Part shown: piece by piece, positions 30,681 through 34,256 of the stretch
Layout: every line of letters starts with the position of its first letter
Position numbering within the stretch: the stretch's first letter is position 1
Assembly: GCA_900768245.1 (NCBI GenBank)
Contig: CAAGCE010000225.1
Coordinates: 1-34,256, forward strand
DNA length: 34,256 nucleotides
Direction: 5' to 3'
Source: Oscillospiraceae bacterium
GTDB lineage: Bacteria > Bacillota > Clostridia > Oscillospirales > Ruminococcaceae
Made by a program: the position numbers and the translations under genes
The notes under the pieces: model-generated
Databases searched by the model: none
Seen by the model: the letters and a program-made list of their open reading frames with translations, nothing else
What the model was told of the DNA's origin: nothing

Positions 30681-31979
30681 ATGTTTGTTTCCGAGAATTT
30701 AAGCGTGAACGAAAAAGGCCATCTTGCTGTGGGCGGTATTGATACCGTTGAGCTTGCAGATCAGTATGGCACACCTCTTTATGTAATGGACGAGGATCTT
30801 ATAAGAGATACAGTCCGCAGATTTAAGGCATCTATTGATAAGTATTACGGCGGTGCGGGACTTGTATGCTATGCAAGCAAGGCTTTCTGCTGCAAAGCAA
30901 TGTGCAGAATTATGAAGGAAGAGGGTATCGGTCTTGACGTTGTTTCGGGCGGCGAGCTTTACACAGCGGCAAGCGTTGATTTCCCTATGGAAAATGTGTG
31001 CTTCCACGGCAATAACAAAACAGATGAAGAGCTTTCCCTTGCTCTTGAAAAAAAGGTCGGCAGAATTATCGTCGATAATATTTATGAACTTGAAAGACTT
31101 GACAAGCTTGCAGAAAAAGCAGGCGTTACAGCAAGCATTATGTATAGGATAAAGCCCGGTATCGACGCTCATACCCACGATTTTGTAAAGACAGGTCAGA
31201 TAGACAGCAAGTTCGGTTTTGCGCTTGAAACAGGCGAAGCATTTGAGGCTGTAAAGGCTGCAATAAAGCTCCCTAATATCGACCTTGTAGGACTTCATTG
31301 CCATATTGGCAGCCAGATCTTTGATATTGACCCATTTGTACACGCTGCCGAAGTAATGCTCGGATTTATTGCAAAGATAAAGAATGAACTTGGCTTTGAA
31401 GTTAAGCAGCTCAACCTTGGCGGCGGCTTCGGCATCAAGTATGTTGACAGCGATACTCCTGTTGCATATGAAAAGTATATGGAGAATGTTTCCGTTAAGG
31501 TCAAGGAAGTCTGCACCGAAAAGGGCATAGCTCAGCCATTTATCCTTATAGAACCGGGCAGATCCGTTGCCGCACCTGCCGGCATTACACTCTACAAGGT
31601 AGGCGGGATCAAAGAGATACCCAATATCCGTACCTATGTTTCTATCGACGGCGGTATGTGCGATAATCCTCGTTATGCTCTTTATAAGTCACAGTATGAT
31701 ATTGAAGTTGCAGACAGAGCAGGCGAGCCTAAAACAGAATCTATCACCCTTGCAGGCAAATGCTGCGAAAGCGGCGACCTTATCGGTGAAAATATGCCTG
31801 TTCAGCACGTCGAAGCAGGCGATACTATCGCTGTTCTTGCAACAGGTGCATATAACTATTCAATGTCCTCCAACTATAACAGGATCCCAAAGCCTGCTGT
31901 TGTAATGGTCGCAAACGGCAAGTCAAGAATTGTTGTTAAGCGTGAAACAATGGAAGACATCATAAGAAATGATGTCTGA
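30681..31979 (+). CDS. lysA: Diaminopimelate decarboxylase
   Basis: LysA removes CO2 from meso-diaminopimelate to give lysine, the last step of the pathway. The 432-residue PLP enzyme of the alanine-racemase fold has the cofactor lysine Lys67 in CYASKAFCCKA, LDVVSGGELYTA, HCHIGSQIFD, the phosphate-binding GGGFGIKY, EPGRSVAAPAG and the second-subunit catalytic cysteine in KCCESGD (Cys361/Cys362). ATG 30681 is preceded by AAAGGA at good spacing. A perfect eight-pair hairpin overlaps the last codons but has no T run on this strand. Placement after ysxC gives no special pathway context. Confidence 0.95.
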   Translation: MFVSENLSVNEKGHLAVGGIDTVELADQYGTPLYVMDEDLIRDTVRRFKASIDKYYGGAGLVCYASKAFCCKAMCRIMKEEGIGLDVVSGGELYTAASVDFPMENVCFHGNNKTDEELSLALEKKVGRIIVDNIYELERLDKLAEKAGVTASIMYRIKPGIDAHTHDFVKTGQIDSKFGFALETGEAFEAVKAAIKLPNIDLVGLHCHIGSQIFDIDPFVHAAEVMLGFIAKIKNELGFEVKQLNLGGGFGIKYVDSDTPVAYEKYMENVSVKVKEVCTEKGIAQPFILIEPGRSVAAPAGITLYKVGGIKEIPNIRTYVSIDGGMCDNPRYALYKSQYDIEVADRAGEPKTESITLAGKCCESGDLIGENMPVQHVEAGDTIAVLATGAYNYSMSSNYNRIPKPAVVMVANGKSRIVVKRETMEDIIRNDV

Positions 31980-32108
31980 TCATAAAAAAACAAAAATGCT
32001 CTTTACTTTTTCACTATAATGTGTTAAAATGTATTTGTATGAATCAGTTGTATACTTTGAACTTAAAATATCAGAATGACCTATATTATGGTGAATGGAG
32101 TGCCGATT

Positions 32109-32423
32109 ATGAACAGTAAGCTTAAAGATGAACATATGGATGACCTTTTCAAAGCTATCCTCACTCTTGAAAATGTTGATGAATGCTATGCCTTTTTTGA
32201 GGACCTTTGCACAGTTCTGGAGCTTAAAGCTCTTTCTCAGAGAATGCAGGTCGCAAAAATGCTTGTCAGCAAAAATGTTTACAGTGACATTGTTTCCACA
32301 ACAGGTGCAAGCACCGCTACTATCAGTCGTGTAAACAGAACTCTCAACTACGGCAGCGACGGATATGCACTTGTTTTCAAGCGTCTTAAAGAAAAGGAAG
32401 GACAGGAAGAAAAGGCAGAATAA
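32109..32423 (+). CDS. yerC: YerC/YecD family TrpR-related DNA-binding protein
   Basis: This 104-residue protein belongs to the small TrpR-like repressor family known as YerC/YecD in Firmicutes. The helix-turn-helix is in SDIVSTTGASTATISRVNRT (about residues 58-77), preceded by CTVLELKALSQRMQVAKML, the family signature. The targets are not known to me; no tryptophan gene is in the window. ATG 32109 is eight bases after GGAG. Its stop codon shares one base with the start of the following methyltransferase gene, so the two are translated together. No convincing promoter was found between lysA and this gene, though TATAAT occurs at 32015-32020. Confidence 0.88.
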   Translation: MNSKLKDEHMDDLFKAILTLENVDECYAFFEDLCTVLELKALSQRMQVAKMLVSKNVYSDIVSTTGASTATISRVNRTLNYGSDGYALVFKRLKEKEGQEEKAE

Positions 32424-33172
32424 TGAGCGGTTACGGCAATTTTGCACACTACTATGACATTCTGACAGGCAATATTTCCTATAAGGACAGAGCAGCCTAT
32501 TTCGATATGCTTATAAAAAAGCACGGCGGAAAAAAGGATCTGCTCCTTGACCTTGCCTGCGGAACGGGCAGCCTTTCGGAAGAAATGTGCCGCCTCGGAT
32601 ATGATGTTATAGCTGTTGACGGCTCGGAAGAAATGCTGAATGAGGCTCTGGACAAGAAGTTTGACAGCGGACTGAATATACAGTATCTTTGTCAGGATAT
32701 GACTAAGCTTGATATGTTCGGTACAATAGATGTGACTATCTGCGCCCTTGACAGCCTTAATCATCTGCCTGATCTTGATGCGATAAAGCAGACGATAAAC
32801 AGAGTGTCGCTTTTCTGCGAGCCCGGCGGACTGTTTATATTTGATGTAAATACGCCTTATAAGCATAAAAATGTCCTTGGCAATAATACTTTCATTTATG
32901 ATATGGAAGATGTTTACTGCGTTTGGCAGAATACTTATACCGAGGAAGATAACCGTGTTGAAATGTGGCTTGATTTTTTTGAAAAGCAGGAGAACGGTTC
33001 TTATGAACGATATGATGAAAGCTTTTCTGAAATTGCCTTTGACGATGCGGTGATCGAAAAAATAGTTGCTGACAGCGGTATGGAGATAGTAGGTAAGTAC
33101 GACTATGACACTACCGAACCAACAAAGGCTGACAGCGAAAAAATTGTGTATGTGGCACATAAAATAAAATGA
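32423..33172 (+). CDS. Class I SAM-dependent methyltransferase
   Basis: The 249-residue protein has a Rossmann-type SAM-binding fold: motif I LLDLACGTGSLSEE (Asp43 to Gly49), the acidic motif II end VIAVDGSEEML, CQDMTKLD at motif III and TICALDSLNHLPD at the motif IV position. Such proteins with a C-terminal beta-rich insertion (NTYTEEDNRVEMWLDFF) are common single-domain methyltransferases in clostridia; the substrate cannot be told. It overlaps yerC by one base. Confidence 0.88.
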   Translation: MSGYGNFAHYYDILTGNISYKDRAAYFDMLIKKHGGKKDLLLDLACGTGSLSEEMCRLGYDVIAVDGSEEMLNEALDKKFDSGLNIQYLCQDMTKLDMFGTIDVTICALDSLNHLPDLDAIKQTINRVSLFCEPGGLFIFDVNTPYKHKNVLGNNTFIYDMEDVYCVWQNTYTEEDNRVEMWLDFFEKQENGSYERYDESFSEIAFDDAVIEKIVADSGMEIVGKYDYDTTEPTKADSEKIVYVAHKIK

Positions 33173-33177
33173 CGGCT

Positions 33178-33213
33178 AATTCCATTTGCTCCCGAAAAGG
33201 AACAGATGGAATT
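33178..33213 (+). promoter_or_regulatory. Long hairpin in the hslO leader
   Basis: AATTCCAT (33179-33186) pairs with ATGGAATT (33205-33212), and the stem continues inward with one mismatch to CC/GG, leaving a six-base loop. It lies between the methyltransferase stop and the hslO ribosome site and is not followed by a T run, so a simple terminator is unlikely. A role in processing or heat/redox-dependent translation is speculation. Confidence 0.4.
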
Positions 33214-33238
33214 AATCTGTATTAAAGGAGATGTCATT

Positions 33239-34108
33239 ATGGCTAAGGTTGTAAGAAGTATATCAAAGGACGCTTCAGTTGTTGCAACGGCAATTGATGC
33301 AACGGATATTGTTGCGGAAATAGAACGTATACATCAGCCGTCGGCGGTTGTTACAGCTGCCCTCGGAAGACTTTCTATCGCAGCGTCACTTATCGGAATT
33401 GGCTTAAAGGGAGATAACGATACAGTAACATTGAGAATGAATGGAAACGGTCCAACAGGCGTTCTTGTTGCCGTAGCGGACAGCAGGGGAAATGTCAAAT
33501 CCTATGTAAGCAACAATATAGTTGAAATACCGCTCAATAAATACGGAAAGCTTGACGTTGCAGGTGCAGTAGGCAATGACGGTGTGCTTTCGGTTGTAAA
33601 GGATCTCGGACTTAAAGAGCCGTATGTAGGACAAGTTCCTATCGTTTCGGGTGAAATAGCAGAGGATATTGCAAGCTATTTCGCAGTAAGTGAGCAGATA
33701 CCGACAGTATGCGGACTTGGCGTTCTCGTAAATCCTGACCTCAGTGTAAAGGCTGCAGGCGGATACCTTGTGCAGCTTTTGCCGTTTGCAGACGAAGCCT
33801 GCATAGATATACTTGAAAAGAACGTGAACAGTCTGCCGTCAGTTACACAGATGCTCACATCGGGCATTACAGCGGAAGAAATGTCATTAAAAGTTCTTGA
33901 AGGATTAGAGCCGAACGTTCTGGATGAACTTAATTGTGCATATAAATGTGATTGCAGCAAGGAAAGAGTTGAGAAAGCACTTATAAGCCTTGGAACAGAA
34001 GAGCTTCAGAAAATGGCTGATGAAGAGGATCGGATCGAAGTATGCTGCCATTTCTGCGATAAAAAATACTACTTTACAAAGGACGAAATACTTGCACTGA
34101 AAAAATAA
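33239..34108 (+). CDS. hslO: Redox-regulated chaperone Hsp33
   Basis: Hsp33 is a holdase chaperone switched on when oxidation releases zinc from its C-terminal cysteines. The 289-residue protein has the N-terminal alpha/beta domain (SAVVTAALGRLSIAASLIG, GNGPTGVLVAVADSRG) and the zinc-binding C terminus with CDC (Cys237, Cys239) and CHFC (Cys270, Cys273); an extra Cys233 and Cys269 lie next to them. ATG 33239 is eight bases after AAAGGAG; the frame is open further upstream but without a ribosome site. It completes the protein quality-control theme of the right half of the window. Confidence 0.96.
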   Translation: MAKVVRSISKDASVVATAIDATDIVAEIERIHQPSAVVTAALGRLSIAASLIGIGLKGDNDTVTLRMNGNGPTGVLVAVADSRGNVKSYVSNNIVEIPLNKYGKLDVAGAVGNDGVLSVVKDLGLKEPYVGQVPIVSGEIAEDIASYFAVSEQIPTVCGLGVLVNPDLSVKAAGGYLVQLLPFADEACIDILEKNVNSLPSVTQMLTSGITAEEMSLKVLEGLEPNVLDELNCAYKCDCSKERVEKALISLGTEELQKMADEEDRIEVCCHFCDKKYYFTKDEILALKK

Positions 34109-34128
34109 AAATTTTTTTGAAAAAACAC

Positions 34129-34157
34129 TTGACAAATGCAAATCATTAGTGTATAAT
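34129..34157 (+). promoter_or_regulatory. Consensus sigma-A promoter for the tRNA gene(s)
   Basis: TTGACA (34129-34134), exactly 17 bases, TATAAT (34152-34157): a perfect match at both boxes. A 51-base leader follows before the mature tRNA start. Such strength is normal for stable RNA operons, so more tRNA genes may follow beyond the window. Confidence 0.8.
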
Positions 34158-34208
34158 AAAATACGTCGCTTGGGGATGACGAAATAAAACAAACTCAAGC
34201 AACGGTTT

Positions 34209-34256
34209 GGGAGCATAGCTCAGCTGGGAGAGCATCTGCCTTACAAGCAGAGGGTC
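34209..34256 (+). tRNA. tRNA-Val (anticodon UAC), 5' part, cut by window end
   Basis: The acceptor 5' strand GGGAGCA, the D arm with AGCTC/GAGC and the GCTGGGA loop, and the anticodon arm TCTGC/GCAGA with loop CTTACAA are all visible. The anticodon is TAC, reading GTA and related valine codons. The T arm and 3' acceptor strand lie beyond the window. Confidence 0.93.

Noticed and set aside
30699..31343. A 214-codon minus-strand frame
   Set aside because: Antisense shadow of lysA; it has no start signal or family features.
31953..31985. Terminator at the end of lysA (GACATCAT/ATGATGTC hairpin)
   Set aside because: The hairpin is perfect but overlaps codons and is followed by A runs, not T runs, on the coding strand.
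32348..33160. A 270-codon minus-strand frame
   Set aside because: Antisense shadow of the methyltransferase gene, whose SAM-binding motifs are clear on the plus strand.

Overview
The window looks like a housekeeping chromosome segment of an endospore-forming, low-GC Firmicute, most likely a Ruminococcus-like member of the Oscillospiraceae. Evidence: the spoIIGA-sigE-sigG sporulation cluster, a DnaD-domain protein paired with a DnaI-type helicase loader, the Firmicute orders rplS-lepB-rbgA-rnhB-yraN and tig-clpP-clpX-lon-ysxC, and AT-rich spacers with consensus sigma-A promoters. The genus is inferred from general impression, not from a search.

Layout. 1-2117: AT-rich upstream region and a Na+/phosphate cotransporter gene (+). 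2118-2364: a GC-rich fold-back repeat and the sigG terminator. 2365-4842 (-): spoIIGA-sigE, then sigG from its own SigF-like promoter. 4843-5292: a Spo0A/sigma-A-type spoIIG promoter and a second fold-back repeat lying between two minus-strand terminators. 5293-8355 (-): cheV, then a DnaD-domain gene and helicase loader gene as a tight pair. 8482-9063 (+): an unrecognised membrane-anchored protein. 9360-14730 (+): an operon of tmk, a DUF2156 gene, a DJ-1/PfpI gene, a 5-formyl-THF cyclo-ligase gene, mltG and a U32/TrhP gene. 14943-15834 (+): a small membrane protein and a SpoIVFB-like site-2 protease. 15904-18409 (+): a TIGR03960-type radical SAM protein and a DUF2344 protein. 18442-23807 (+): rplS with a structured leader, then lepB-rbgA-rnhB-yraN-thrC and a phosphoesterase. 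23908-31979 (+): tig, clpP-clpX, and lon-ysxC-lysA. 32109-34108 (+): a YerC/TrpR-like regulator, a methyltransferase and hslO. 34209 to the end: the 5' part of a tRNA-Val(UAC) gene behind a perfect promoter.

How the genes relate. The left part holds sporulation control: SpoIIGA matures pro-SigE, SigG acts later in the forespore, and the SpoIVFB-like protease near 15.5 kb may serve the mother-cell stage. The right part is protein quality control: trigger factor, ClpXP, Lon and Hsp33. The centre couples ribosome biogenesis, secretion and primary metabolism.

The most unusual content is non-coding. Two 161-bp copies of a miniature inverted-repeat element (9173-9333 and 14731-14891, opposite orientations, about 94% identical, both flanked by a TTA/TAA duplication) lie in the tmk leader and directly after the trhP stop codon. 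Two larger fold-back repeats share T-rich/GGGGG and A-rich termini. A terminator hairpin at 14903-14942 overlaps the ribosome binding site of the next gene. No CRISPR array, prophage, transposase gene or biosynthetic cluster was seen. I did not find a convincing wholly new protein system; the strongest candidates for novelty are the mobile or structured repeats.
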